Counted from the stretch's first letter, positions 7,766 through 15,955 are shown. The stretch: DNA of 34,214 nt from a virus (IMGVR_UViG_3300049893_000056:1-34214); one strand, 5' to 3'. Notes: generated by a model not told the origin, from the sequence alone. Numbers and translations are program-made.

Positions 7766-8150
7766 ACAATTTACAGAGGCAGTAACCTCAGATCCAGTAG
7801 TTTCAGCTTTTGCTTTAATGCTATTACACGCTGTTACTAATGCACACATTAATCATTGGAGAGCTAAAACTTATGCTCATCATGTTGCATTAGGAGAATT
7901 TTATTCAGGACTTGAAGATAAACTTGATTCATTTATTGAAGCTTATATGGGTAAATATGGTGTGCTAGAGAACTATAAATCTTTCTATGCACTACCTGGT
8001 CCTGATCCAGTAGCTGAATTAGAATTACTCTGTAACAATGTTTATACTATGCGAGAAAAATTACCACAAGATTCAGAATTACAAAACTTAATTGATGAGA
8101 TCAAAGATCTAATCGATTCTACACTTTATAAATTGAGGTTCTTAAAATGA
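7758..8150 (+). CDS. ferritin-like helical protein (DUF5856-like)
   Basis: 130 residues from the ATG at 7758, 8 bases inside the endolysin gene; an upstream in-frame ATG at 7734 would deepen that overlap. The sequence is all helical, with residues about 17-75 reading HINHWRAKTYAHHVALGEFY, then LEDKLDSFIEAYMGKYG. The spaced His-His, Glu, Asp and Glu residues resemble the first half of Dps/ferritin four-helix bundles, and this matches the phage family I recall as DUF5856. An iron or DNA-protecting function is possible but not shown. It lies between lysis and packaging genes. The family match is from memory. Confidence 0.55.
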   Translation: MAKQFTEAVTSDPVVSAFALMLLHAVTNAHINHWRAKTYAHHVALGEFYSGLEDKLDSFIEAYMGKYGVLENYKSFYALPGPDPVAELELLCNNVYTMREKLPQDSELQNLIDEIKDLIDSTLYKLRFLK

Positions 8151-8437
8151 GTGAAGCTTGGACAAGAAAAGAGGGTAAAAATCCTAAAGGTGGCTTAAAT
8201 GCAAAAGGTCGTGCTAGTTATTCTAAAGGTACACTAAAACCTCCTGTTAAATCTGGTGATAATCCTCGTAGAGCATCTTTCTTAGCTCGTATGGGTAATA
8301 TGCCAGGACCTGAAAGAGACTCTAAAGGTAAACCTACTAGACTTTTATTATCATTACAAGCATGGGGAGCTTCTTCCAAAGCAGATGCTAAAGCTAAAGC
8401 TAAAGCAATATCTGCAAGAAACAAAAATAAGAAATAA
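8147..8437 (+). CDS. small basic phage protein (DUF6321-like)
   Basis: 96 residues, very rich in Lys, Arg and Ala. The N-terminus reads AWTRKEGKNPKGGLNAKGR, followed by NPRRASFLARMG near 39-50 and an alanine/lysine tail. This is a conserved short family of marine phages, which I recall as DUF6321. Its role is unknown; the charge suggests DNA or RNA binding. The start overlaps the previous stop as ATGA, and its stop overlaps the terminase start as TAATG, so it may be a packaging accessory. That is inference from position only. Confidence 0.6.
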   Translation: MSEAWTRKEGKNPKGGLNAKGRASYSKGTLKPPVKSGDNPRRASFLARMGNMPGPERDSKGKPTRLLLSLQAWGASSKADAKAKAKAISARNKNKK

Positions 8438-9969
8438 TGAAAGATAAATTAGACCAGATTAGAGAATCAGCAGAGGCTGACTTATCAATCTTTATAAAAC
8501 TTGTTGCTCCACATCTATTATTAGGAGCCATTCATGAAGAACTAATTCAATGGTGGACTCGTTCAGAGGCTAAGCATAATCAATTAGTTCTTCTCCCCCG
8601 TGGACATATGAAGAGCAAGTTAATAGCTTATAGAACTGCATGGTGGATTACTAGACATCCAGAAACTACAATTCTATATGTGTCTGCTACTGCAGACTTA
8701 GCTGAGAAACAACTCTACGCTATTAAACAGATTATAGATAGTCCTATTTATCGTAGATATTGGCCTGAAATGATTAACCCTGAAGAGGGTAAAAGAGAAA
8801 AGTGGGCTGTTTCTGAGATTGCGGTAGATCATCCTCAACGTAAACTAGAAGGGATTCGAGATGCGACTTGCAAAGCTGTTGGTCTTACATCTAATACCAC
8901 AGGTTTTCATGCTGACGTTGTGGTTCTTGACGATATTGTTGTACCTGGCAACGCTTATACAACTGATGGCCGTGAGAAAGTTGAGTCAGCTTATTCTCAA
9001 CTTGCTTCCATTGAAAATCCAGGGGCTAGAGAGTGGGTCGTAGGTACTAGATACCATCCTAAAGATATTTATGATACCATGGTGGCTATGAAAGAGACTC
9101 TTTATGGTGAAGATGGAGATGTTATATCAGAAGAAGAGGTTTATGAGCTATTTCAAAAGGTAGTAGAGACTGATGGTGAGTTTCTCTGGCCTAAACAAAC
9201 AAGAGCTGATGGTAAAAAGTTTGGATTTGATGATAAAGAGTTAGCTCGTATTAAAGCTAAATATATAGACACTACACAATTCTATGCACAATACTATAAT
9301 AACCCAAATAGTGAAGATACTGCAAGGATTAGTGCAGATAAGTTTCAGTACTATGATAAATCTGTACTTCAAAATAAAGAAGGAGATTGGTTTATTAGAG
9401 ATAGGAAGCTTAATATTTATGCTGCTATTGACTTTGCTTTCTCTCTTCGTAAAAAAGCTGACTACACAGCCTTAGTAGTAATTGGAGTAGATAGTCAAGG
9501 TAATTATTACGTTTTAGATATAGATAGATTTAAAACTGATCGTATTGTTGAATACTATGACCATATAGTAAGAGCATGGCAAAAGTGGGGATTTAGAAAA
9601 ATTAGAGCTGAGGTTACTGTAGCTCAACAAACAATTGTTAAAGAACTTAAAGAGAGTTACCTTAAACCAAATGGTATATCTTTATCAATTGATGAGTTTA
9701 GACCTACAAGATCTCTAGGTGATAAGTATGAACGTGTAGGTGCAATACTAGAACCTAAGTATGATAACCTACAAATATGGCATTATAAAGGTGGTAATTG
9801 TCAATCACTTGAGGAAGAACTCGTAATGGCTCATCCTCCACACGATGATATTAAGGATGCTTTAGCTAATGCTATTGCAATATCAATAATTCCAAAACAG
9901 AGGTTTAGTTCATTCTCTGTTGGTAGTAATGTTGTAACACACTCTCGCTTTGGCGGAGTTTCATTTTAA
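8437..9969 (+). CDS. terL: terminase large subunit (DNA packaging ATPase-nuclease)
   Basis: 510 residues, T7 gp19-like. The ATPase domain has a Walker A-like LLPRGHMKSKL at 52-62, Walker B VVVLDD at 161-166 and a VGTRYHP motif at 202-208. The C-terminal RNase H-fold nuclease has AAIDFAF with Asp332, a second acidic strand ADYTAL with Asp342, Glu392 in RAEVTVAQQ, and HPPHDDIKDALANA with Asp471/Asp474. It pumps DNA into the prohead through the portal encoded next and cuts the concatemer. Length is normal for the family and all key residues are present. TAATG overlap with the upstream gene. Confidence 0.95.
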   Translation: MKDKLDQIRESAEADLSIFIKLVAPHLLLGAIHEELIQWWTRSEAKHNQLVLLPRGHMKSKLIAYRTAWWITRHPETTILYVSATADLAEKQLYAIKQIIDSPIYRRYWPEMINPEEGKREKWAVSEIAVDHPQRKLEGIRDATCKAVGLTSNTTGFHADVVVLDDIVVPGNAYTTDGREKVESAYSQLASIENPGAREWVVGTRYHPKDIYDTMVAMKETLYGEDGDVISEEEVYELFQKVVETDGEFLWPKQTRADGKKFGFDDKELARIKAKYIDTTQFYAQYYNNPNSEDTARISADKFQYYDKSVLQNKEGDWFIRDRKLNIYAAIDFAFSLRKKADYTALVVIGVDSQGNYYVLDIDRFKTDRIVEYYDHIVRAWQKWGFRKIRAEVTVAQQTIVKELKESYLKPNGISLSIDEFRPTRSLGDKYERVGAILEPKYDNLQIWHYKGGNCQSLEEELVMAHPPHDDIKDALANAIAISIIPKQRFSSFSVGSNVVTHSRFGGVSF

Positions 9970-9978
9970 GGAAAAATC

Positions 9979-11754
9979 ATGGCAGGAACAGTAGCAGAGT
10001 TTAGACGACTTTTAGATAGAGACGCTTTAGCTAGACAACTAGCAGGTCTATATAATAACTGGTATATCCAAAGAAGTGAAAAAGAAGCAGAATGGAGAGA
10101 ACTCCGTAACTACCTATTCGCTACAGATACTACTAAAACTATTAATTCTAAACTTCCTTGTAAAAATAAAACAACTCTACCTAAGTTAACTCAAATTAGA
10201 GATAACCTACATGCTAACTACATGGATGCTTTATTCCCTAACGATAACTGGCTTAAATGGGAAGGATATAACTTAGAGGCTTCTACTAAATCTAAACGTG
10301 TAGCTATTGAAGCTTACATGAAGAATAAACTTCGTGAGTCTGGTTTTAGAGAAACTATTTCACAATTAGTTTATGACTATATTGACTATGGTAATGTATT
10401 TGCAGATGTTATCTATGAAAATAATGTACATACTGATCCTATCTCGAAAGAAGAAATAACTAACTATAGAGGTCCTAAATTACAACGTATATCACCAATG
10501 GATATTACGTTTAATCCTGTAGCTAAATCGTTTAAAGATTCTCCTAAGTTTACACGATATGTTAAATCAGTTGGAGAACTTAAAAAAGATTTAATCTATA
10601 GACCAGACCTTGCTTATGATAAAGCTGCTTTTGAACGTGCTATTAATGTTCGTAAACACATTACTAACTTTAGACTTGAAGATGTACATAAAGCAGAAGG
10701 ATTCTTAATAGATGGTTTTGGATCTCTAAAAGAATACTATCAATCTAATCTAGTTGAGATCTTAGAGTTTGAAGGTGATATTCATAATGCTGCTACAGAT
10801 GAACTTCAAGAACGTAGAATTATTACTATCATTGATAGATCTTATATTATTCGCAACATTGAGAATCCATCATGGTTTGGTAAAGATTCAAAAGAACATG
10901 TATGTTGGAGAGCTCGTCCAGATAACCTCTATGGTATGGGACCATTAGATAATTTAGTAGGTCTACAATATCGTTTAGATCATCTTGAGAATATTAAAGC
11001 TGATGCTATGGATCTTACTATTCATCCACCTATTGCTGTTAAAGGTGATGTAGAACCATTTACTTGGGGTCCAGAAGAAACAATCCATATTCCTGAAGAT
11101 GGTTCAGTAGAATTACTACCACCTAACCCAGCAGCTTTCCAAGTTAATACTGAGATTGCAGCCCTTCTTCAAATTATGGAAGAGATGGCTGGAGCTCCTA
11201 AAGAAGCTATGGGCTTTAGAACTCCAGGTGAAAAAACAGCTTTTGAAGTACAACAACTACAAAATGCAGCTAGTCGAATCTTCCAAAACAAGATCAATAA
11301 GTTTGAGATTGAGTTTATGGAACCTTTACTCAATACTATGTTAGAGGTTGCTAAACGTAATATGGATTCAGCTGAACTAGCTAGAGTACTTGATGATGAT
11401 GTAGGTATTACAGACTTTATCTCAGTTACAAAAGAAGATATTACAGCTAAAGGTAAGTTAAGACCTATTGGTGCTAGACACTATGCAGCTAGAGCTCAAC
11501 TTATCCAAAATATGCTAGGAGTATTTAATAGTCCTATGGGTCAAATGATTGCCCCTCATATATCAGCTAAACGCTTAGCACAGATGCTTGAAGAGTATAT
11601 GGGCTTTGAACAATATGACTTTATTCAAGATAATGCTGCTTTATTTGAACAAGCTGAGACTGCTAAACTTGCTCAACAAGTTCAACAAACTATTGCAATA
11701 CAGCAAAATACACCTATAGAAGAGTCTATGATAGACGCTACTATGGGTAAATAA
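9979..11754 (+). CDS. portal (head-tail connector) protein
   Basis: 591 residues, the usual size for a podovirus portal. The start is helical (EFRRLLDRDALARQLAGLYNNW cut short here), and conserved patches include PMDITFNP, VCWRARPDNLYGMGPLDNL (near 311-329) and EMAGAPKEAMGFRTPGEKTA (near 402-421), typical of T7-type head-tail connectors. It forms the dodecameric ring through which DNA enters and leaves. It sits between the large terminase and the scaffold, as expected. The start has AAGGA about seven bases upstream. Confidence 0.9.
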   Translation: MAGTVAEFRRLLDRDALARQLAGLYNNWYIQRSEKEAEWRELRNYLFATDTTKTINSKLPCKNKTTLPKLTQIRDNLHANYMDALFPNDNWLKWEGYNLEASTKSKRVAIEAYMKNKLRESGFRETISQLVYDYIDYGNVFADVIYENNVHTDPISKEEITNYRGPKLQRISPMDITFNPVAKSFKDSPKFTRYVKSVGELKKDLIYRPDLAYDKAAFERAINVRKHITNFRLEDVHKAEGFLIDGFGSLKEYYQSNLVEILEFEGDIHNAATDELQERRIITIIDRSYIIRNIENPSWFGKDSKEHVCWRARPDNLYGMGPLDNLVGLQYRLDHLENIKADAMDLTIHPPIAVKGDVEPFTWGPEETIHIPEDGSVELLPPNPAAFQVNTEIAALLQIMEEMAGAPKEAMGFRTPGEKTAFEVQQLQNAASRIFQNKINKFEIEFMEPLLNTMLEVAKRNMDSAELARVLDDDVGITDFISVTKEDITAKGKLRPIGARHYAARAQLIQNMLGVFNSPMGQMIAPHISAKRLAQMLEEYMGFEQYDFIQDNAALFEQAETAKLAQQVQQTIAIQQNTPIEESMIDATMGK

Positions 11755-11757
11755 AGC

Positions 11758-11786
11758 TTGACTTTTAAGAGAATCTATGGTATAAT
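11758..11786 (+). promoter_or_regulatory. internal sigma70-type promoter before scaffold/capsid genes
   Basis: TTGACT at 11758-11763 and TATAAT at 11781-11786 are 17 bases apart, with TGG before the -10 (extended -10). It starts three bases after the portal stop. The expected transcription start, 6-7 bases past the -10, falls on or beside the ATG at 11793 of the next gene, so that gene's message would be almost leaderless. The promoter would boost the scaffold, capsid and head genes, which end at the terminator at 14245. Confidence 0.75.
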
Positions 11787-11792
11787 TATCGT

Positions 11793-12020
11793 ATGGATTT
11801 AAAATCTGAAAAGGGTAAAGCCTTATCAAAAACTGAAGTTTTAAAAGAAATAAGAGAATACTTACAAGAACAGATTGATTTGTCTAGACGTAAGTGTATA
11901 GATGAAGAAAATTTCACTCTACCAAGCTGGTCTGAGTTTCAAGCTTATCAGCTAGGTATTCAAAAAGCTCTTTCTAAACTTCAAACATTAATACCTGACC
12001 AAGGAGAAACTAGTGTCTGA
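11793..12020 (+). CDS. small helical protein of unknown function
   Basis: 75 residues, mostly charged helix (KTEVLKEIREYLQEQIDLSRR at the start, shortened here), with a SWSEFQAYQLGIQKALSKL segment near 46-64. I do not recognise the family. Proteins of this sort between portal and scaffold may be head-assembly helpers. No Shine-Dalgarno is visible upstream of ATG, and the predicted transcript start of the promoter at 11758 coincides with the ATG, so translation may be leaderless. Its last 8 bases overlap the scaffold start. Confidence 0.6.
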   Translation: MDLKSEKGKALSKTEVLKEIREYLQEQIDLSRRKCIDEENFTLPSWSEFQAYQLGIQKALSKLQTLIPDQGETSV

Positions 12021-12726
12021 AGAAAATAAACTAAACATTGATCTAAGTACCAACACGGATCAAAAACAAGATAGCCAAAAACCTGCGTTCCAGATTCCGA
12101 CAGAAGCTGCAGAACTTGTAGGAGATGGTAAGAAGTATCAATCAGTAGAAGATGCGTTAAAATCAGTACCTCATGCACAAAAGCATATTCAAACTCTTGA
12201 GTCTGAATTAGCTGCTGCCCGTGAAGAACTAGCTAAACGTAGAACAGCTGAAGAACTTCTAGATGAAATTAAGTCTGGCATTCAACCTAAGAACGACATT
12301 CCTAGCGCTGAAATTAGTCAAGATAAATTGCTCGAAGTAGTTAATCAAACTCTCGAAGCTAAAGAAAGACAAAGAACTGCTCAACAAAATGCTAGATCAG
12401 TAGCTGAAAAGTTTACTGAGAAGTATGGCGATAAAGCAGAAGAAATGTATAAGACCTTAGCTAGAGAAAGTGGATTATCTGAACAACAACTAAACGAATT
12501 ATCAGCAAGATCTCCTGGAGCTGTTATTAAGTTGGCTGGTTTTGTTACCACTCAACCTAACATTCCTAGTAGACCTTCAAGTACTGTTAACACAGAATCT
12601 TTAAAAGCTAATTCTAACCCTGCTGAGTTATCAGCTAGAGTTAAGCAAGGAGCTACTACTAAAGATTTAGTTAATGCTTGGAAAATTGCTGGTGAAAAAG
12701 TAAAACAACAAAACTTAACTAATTAA
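12013..12726 (+). CDS. capsid scaffolding protein
   Basis: 237 residues, acidic and Gln/Glu/Lys-rich with no hydrophobic core. A predicted coiled coil lies near 54-85 (HIQTLESELAAAREELAKRR), with further helical parts to 150 and a Ser/Thr/Pro-rich linker near 175-200. The C-terminal helix is basic (WKIAGEKVKQQ), as in scaffolds that bind capsid protein through a short basic tail. The start is GTG, supported by AAGGAG at 12001-12006, six bases upstream. The position directly before the capsid gene is classic for the role. Confidence 0.75.
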   Translation: MSEENKLNIDLSTNTDQKQDSQKPAFQIPTEAAELVGDGKKYQSVEDALKSVPHAQKHIQTLESELAAAREELAKRRTAEELLDEIKSGIQPKNDIPSAEISQDKLLEVVNQTLEAKERQRTAQQNARSVAEKFTEKYGDKAEEMYKTLARESGLSEQQLNELSARSPGAVIKLAGFVTTQPNIPSRPSSTVNTESLKANSNPAELSARVKQGATTKDLVNAWKIAGEKVKQQNLTN

Positions 12727-12735
12727 GGATAAATT

Positions 12736-13719
12736 ATGTCACAATTAACTAGCAATACTACCTCATTTATTGAGGCTCAACAGTATTCTCAGTTCATCGT
12801 TGAAAATTTAAAAGACTTCTTATTGCCAGAAGGTTTATGGAGAGATGTGTCTGACTTCGGTGCAGGTACAACTCTTAACATTAAAACTGTTGGTACAGTC
12901 ACAATTCAAGATGGTCAAGAGGATACACCTTTAAACTTTAACCCAATCGACACAGGTACTATCACACTTTCTATCACTGATTACATTGGTGATGCTTGGA
13001 AAGTTAGTGATGAACTCCGTGAAGATGGTGCTCAAGTAGAAGCTTTAATGTCAATGCGTGCATTAGAGTCAACACGTGCTCTTGGTGAATACCATGAATC
13101 ACGTTTACTATCAGTAGCTAACGCTGCTCAAACTAACGCTAACGTAAACTTAGTTAACGGCCGTCCACATCGTTGGGTAGCTGGTGGTGCAGGAGCTACT
13201 AATCGTATCATGACATTAGCAGACTTTGTTGCTATGAAATTGGCTTTTGATAAAGCTAAAGTTCCAGCAGCTGGTCGTATCGCAATCGTAGATCCGATTG
13301 TTGAAGCTTCATTAAATAGCATTACAAACTTAGTTTCAGTATCTAACAACCCAATGTTCGAAGGTATTGTAACAGAAGGTTTCGCACGAGATCATAAGTT
13401 TGTTAAGAATATTTTTGGTTTCGACATCTGGACATCTAACTATCTACCTGTTAAGACAGCTACAGAAGTTCTCAATGCTTCTTCATATGGCTTAGCAAAT
13501 GATACAGCAGAAATTGGTGACGTTGCAAACGTATTTATGTCAGTTGCTGACGACAATACTAAGCCAATTATGCATGCATGGAGACGTGCTCCTAAAACAG
13601 AAGGTTGGAGAGACAGCGAAGAACGTGCTGACAAATTCCAAGTAACTTCTCGTTTTGGATTCGGTGCCCAACGTGTTGATACACTTGGTGTTATTTTAAC
13701 ATCTGGTTCTACATACTAA
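12736..13719 (+). CDS. major capsid protein
   Basis: 327 residues, beginning SQLTSNTTSFIEAQQYSQFI with a helical N-arm, then beta-rich stretches (TTLNIKTVGTVTIQDGQ, ITLSITDYIGDAWKVSDEL) and a central helix with MRALESTRALGEYHESRL near 99-116. This order fits the HK97-fold capsid proteins of aquatic podoviruses. It is placed after portal and scaffold, and AAGGA lies about seven bases before ATG. Codons such as CGT and GGT are more frequent here than in the neighbouring genes, which fits a very highly expressed protein. No catalytic motif is expected. Confidence 0.88.
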   Translation: MSQLTSNTTSFIEAQQYSQFIVENLKDFLLPEGLWRDVSDFGAGTTLNIKTVGTVTIQDGQEDTPLNFNPIDTGTITLSITDYIGDAWKVSDELREDGAQVEALMSMRALESTRALGEYHESRLLSVANAAQTNANVNLVNGRPHRWVAGGAGATNRIMTLADFVAMKLAFDKAKVPAAGRIAIVDPIVEASLNSITNLVSVSNNPMFEGIVTEGFARDHKFVKNIFGFDIWTSNYLPVKTATEVLNASSYGLANDTAEIGDVANVFMSVADDNTKPIMHAWRRAPKTEGWRDSEERADKFQVTSRFGFGAQRVDTLGVILTSGSTY

Positions 13720-13730
13720 GGAGATATAAC

Positions 13731-14219
13731 ATGGGTTTCGAAATTGATGCAAAACGTGGCGTAGCCGCAAGTTATGGTGTTAGAACCACAAACGGTAAGT
13801 TTGGTGGTCAACAATCAACAAAAAACGGTATTGTTAAATCTGCTGTTTGGGATTTCAAGTATAACGATTTACCATCATATGGTTCAAATGGTTTACAATT
13901 CTCACTTCCAGCAAATACAACTATCGTTTCAGCTAAGTTATATGTTGATGTAGCATTTACTTCTACATCTACAACTACTGACTTAGACGTTGGTTTGTAT
14001 ACATCTGCAGGTTCAGCAATTGATGCTGATGGCTTAATTACTGTTTCTGAGGCAACTCAAACAGCAATTGGTACTGCAGGTAATGTAATTACTGGTGCAG
14101 GTGCTTTAATTGGTAAAACAATTGGTGCTTCTGCTGGTGAACTCGTTGTAACACCATCTGTAGCAGACTTAACAGCAGGCCAAGGCCGTATTGTTGTTGA
14201 GTATGTTTACGACAAGTAA
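13731..14219 (+). CDS. head decoration/structural protein
   Basis: 162 residues, beta-rich and rich in Gly, Ala, Thr and Val. Segments such as YGSNGLQFSLPANTTIVSAK and LYVDVAFTSTSTTTDLDVGLY suggest a jelly-roll type sandwich. It has an excellent ribosome site (AAGGAG, 13718-13723, spacing 7) and directly follows the capsid gene, so it is probably an abundant capsid-associated protein. It is the last gene before a strong intrinsic terminator, closing the head transcription unit that starts at 11758. Its precise function is not recognised. Confidence 0.65.
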   Translation: MGFEIDAKRGVAASYGVRTTNGKFGGQQSTKNGIVKSAVWDFKYNDLPSYGSNGLQFSLPANTTIVSAKLYVDVAFTSTSTTTDLDVGLYTSAGSAIDADGLITVSEATQTAIGTAGNVITGAGALIGKTIGASAGELVVTPSVADLTAGQGRIVVEYVYDK

Positions 14220-14244
14220 TACCTAAGATGAAGGGCCTTCTATT

Positions 14245-14265
14245 GAGAGGGCCCCTCTCTTTTTT
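14245..14265 (+). terminator. intrinsic terminator after head genes
   Basis: GAGAGG, a three-base GCC loop and CCTCTC form a perfect six-base stem (14245-14259), followed at once by six T (14260-14265). An alternative stem pairs GGGCC at 14233-14237 with GGCCC at 14250-14254. This is the only GC-rich hairpin with a U tract noticed in the window. It sits 26 bases past the stop of the head protein and 13 bases before the next ATG, so it should end most head-unit transcripts or reduce read-through into the tail genes. Confidence 0.85.
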
Positions 14266-14277
14266 CTAGGAAATCAA

Positions 14278-14847
14278 ATGACTATCCAACACAAGAATAT
14301 TTCAGATGCTGATCTACATGAACCCAAAGGCGTTGCTTCCGCTACGGTGGACAAAGTCTATGTCTCTAACGGACTAGGTTCAGGATCTTGGCAAGTTGTT
14401 CCAGGTAGAGCCCATGCAGATATGTATATTGATGCTGGAGCTACTACACAAACTCTATCAGCTTCACAAGTTTATGCTAAATTAAATCCAGGCACAGAGT
14501 GGACGTCAGGGGTTTCTAACATTCTTACAATCTCACCTTCTACTGGTGAAATTACTTTATCTCAAGCTGGTAATTATTTAATTAACTTTTGGGTTACTTT
14601 TACTACTACAGCTTTAGCTGCAGGTACTGGCTATCGTTTTAAATTTGCTTTAGATGGTACTACAAGTACTAGAACACTTGAAGCACATAAACCAACTAAT
14701 GGCGCTGATGTTGTTACATGTTCAGCTACAGGTTTAGTTACAGCAACAGCTGGTCAAAAACTTACAATTTATTGTGCAGGTGATGCTACATCTTCAGGAG
14801 CTAATATCACAGTAACAGAAGCAGGATTAACTGCTGTTAAACTCTAG
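14278..14847 (+). CDS. virion structural protein with C1q/TNF-like beta domain
   Basis: 189 residues. The N-terminal 40 residues hold HKNISDADLHEPKGVASAT and KVYVSNGLGSGSWQVVPG, a motif recurring in podovirus head-fibre or tail-associated proteins. Residues 45-189 form a beta sandwich resembling C1q/TNF folds, with LSQAGNYLINFWVTFTTT and GYRFKFALDGT. The likely role is a capsid or neck fibre that contacts the cell surface; placement between head genes and tail tube A is consistent. It starts 12 bases after the terminator, with AGGA upstream. Confidence 0.65.
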   Translation: MTIQHKNISDADLHEPKGVASATVDKVYVSNGLGSGSWQVVPGRAHADMYIDAGATTQTLSASQVYAKLNPGTEWTSGVSNILTISPSTGEITLSQAGNYLINFWVTFTTTALAAGTGYRFKFALDGTTSTRTLEAHKPTNGADVVTCSATGLVTATAGQKLTIYCAGDATSSGANITVTEAGLTAVKL

Positions 14848-14855
14848 GATCTATC

Positions 14856-15605
14856 ATGGCTAAAATGACTCTATTAGAAATGGTACAAGATATCTTATCT
14901 GATATGGATTCAGATGAGGTAAACTCTATTACTGATAGTGCTGAATCATTACAAGTAGCTCAAATTATAAAAAGTTCTTATTATGCTATTGTAGATGGTA
15001 GAGACTATCCTTGGTTTAAAGAACTATTTCAATTAGAAACAAGTGGTACTACTTCTAGACCTACACATATGAAATTACCAGAAACTATTATAGATCTGGA
15101 ATGGATTAAATATAATGCTCGTAAGTCTACAGATACTAAAGATAAGTTTGTTAAAGTAACTTATAAAGCTCCAGAAGACTTCTTAAATATATTAGATCAA
15201 AGGTCAAGCAATGCTTCTAATGTTGTTGTTATTAATGATACTACTGGTATTAAGTTAAACATAATTAATAACCATTATCCAACTTACTATACTTCTTTTG
15301 ATGATGAGTATGTTGTATTTGATTCTTATGATTCCGACATAGACTCTACACTTCAAAACAGTAAGTCTCAATGTCATGGCAAACGATCTGTTCCTTTTGT
15401 TTTAGATGACGACTTTGTTCCTGATATGCCTGTTCAAATGTTTAGTTATCTTTTAAATGATGCTAAATCAGCTGCATTCTTAACTCTTAAACAAATGCCC
15501 AATCAAAAGATAGAACAAAGAGCTGTATCTCAAAAAAGACGTATGAGTCAAGAAGCTTGGAAAGTAGCAAGTGGCATTAAATTCCCCCATTATGGACGTA
15601 AATAA
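14856..15605 (+). CDS. tail tubular protein A (gp11-like)
   Basis: 249 residues, the usual size for the gatekeeper ring under the portal. The N-terminus is helical (TLLEMVQDILSDMDSDEVNS) and followed by AQIIKSSYYAIVDGRDYPW, the typical 'I-x-x-YY-x-I-x-x-x-x-x-x-W' pattern of gp11-like adaptors. It carries a beta core and a basic helical tail (QKRRMSQEAWKV). It joins the portal to the nozzle protein at 16489. Unlike T7, five tiny genes separate it from that partner. Family assignment is well supported by pattern and order. Confidence 0.85.
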   Translation: MAKMTLLEMVQDILSDMDSDEVNSITDSAESLQVAQIIKSSYYAIVDGRDYPWFKELFQLETSGTTSRPTHMKLPETIIDLEWIKYNARKSTDTKDKFVKVTYKAPEDFLNILDQRSSNASNVVVINDTTGIKLNIINNHYPTYYTSFDDEYVVFDSYDSDIDSTLQNSKSQCHGKRSVPFVLDDDFVPDMPVQMFSYLLNDAKSAAFLTLKQMPNQKIEQRAVSQKRRMSQEAWKVASGIKFPHYGRK

Positions 15606-15806
15606 ATGACAATGCTAACGAGTAATACTCCTGCATTTATTAATAAAGAGCAGTATGGTAAAAAAAAGAAAGGAATCAGTATGGCTATTAAAGAGTATGG
15701 TGGTAAAGAAGTTTACAAATCTAAAGCTGCAATGAAAAAACATGAGAAAAAAGAAGGTAAAAAAGTAGAGAAAAAAGAAAAGAAAATGTACGGTAAGAAG
15801 AAATGA
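15606..15806 (+). CDS. very Lys-rich small protein
   Basis: 66 residues. The start (MLTSNTPAFINKEQYGKKKK) resembles the opening of the capsid protein (QLTSNTTSFIEAQQY), which is unexpected. From residue 36 on it is almost only Lys, Glu, Gly and Met. An internal start, MAIKEYGGKEVYKSK at residue 26 (ATG 15681), is preceded by AAAGGA and may be the real one, giving 41 residues; the 66-residue frame is kept because its ATG follows the upstream stop directly. Function unknown. The charge suggests nucleic-acid binding or packaging inside the virion. Confidence 0.55.
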   Translation: MTMLTSNTPAFINKEQYGKKKKGISMAIKEYGGKEVYKSKAAMKKHEKKEGKKVEKKEKKMYGKKK

Positions 15807-15955
15807 AACCTACTAAACAACCTTCTAAAGCTAAAGCACTACCTAAAGTTAAAGCTTCTCCTGTACATAAACTTAAAGGTAGTAAACATCAGAAACATGT
15901 TTTAATCTATAAACATAAAGGCATTAAAGTTACTACAGAAAACTGGGGTGCATAA
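15803..15955 (+). CDS. small basic protein, 50 residues
   Basis: A short frame of 50 residues starting MKPTKQPSKAKALPKVKASP, with a KHQKHVLIYKHKGIKV segment and a final TTENWGA. It contains more than ten lysines. The start overlaps the previous stop as ATGA and the stop overlaps the next ATG as TAATG, strong signs of a true translated gene in a coupled series. The family is not recognised. A nucleic-acid-binding virion component or assembly helper is possible. Confidence 0.65.
   Translation: MKPTKQPSKAKALPKVKASPVHKLKGSKHQKHVLIYKHKGIKVTTENWGA

Noticed and set aside
8218-8424. Ala/Leu-rich open frame on the - strand opposite the small basic protein
   Set aside because: It is the complement of a Lys/Ala-rich coding region; no ribosome site or neighbours on that strand.
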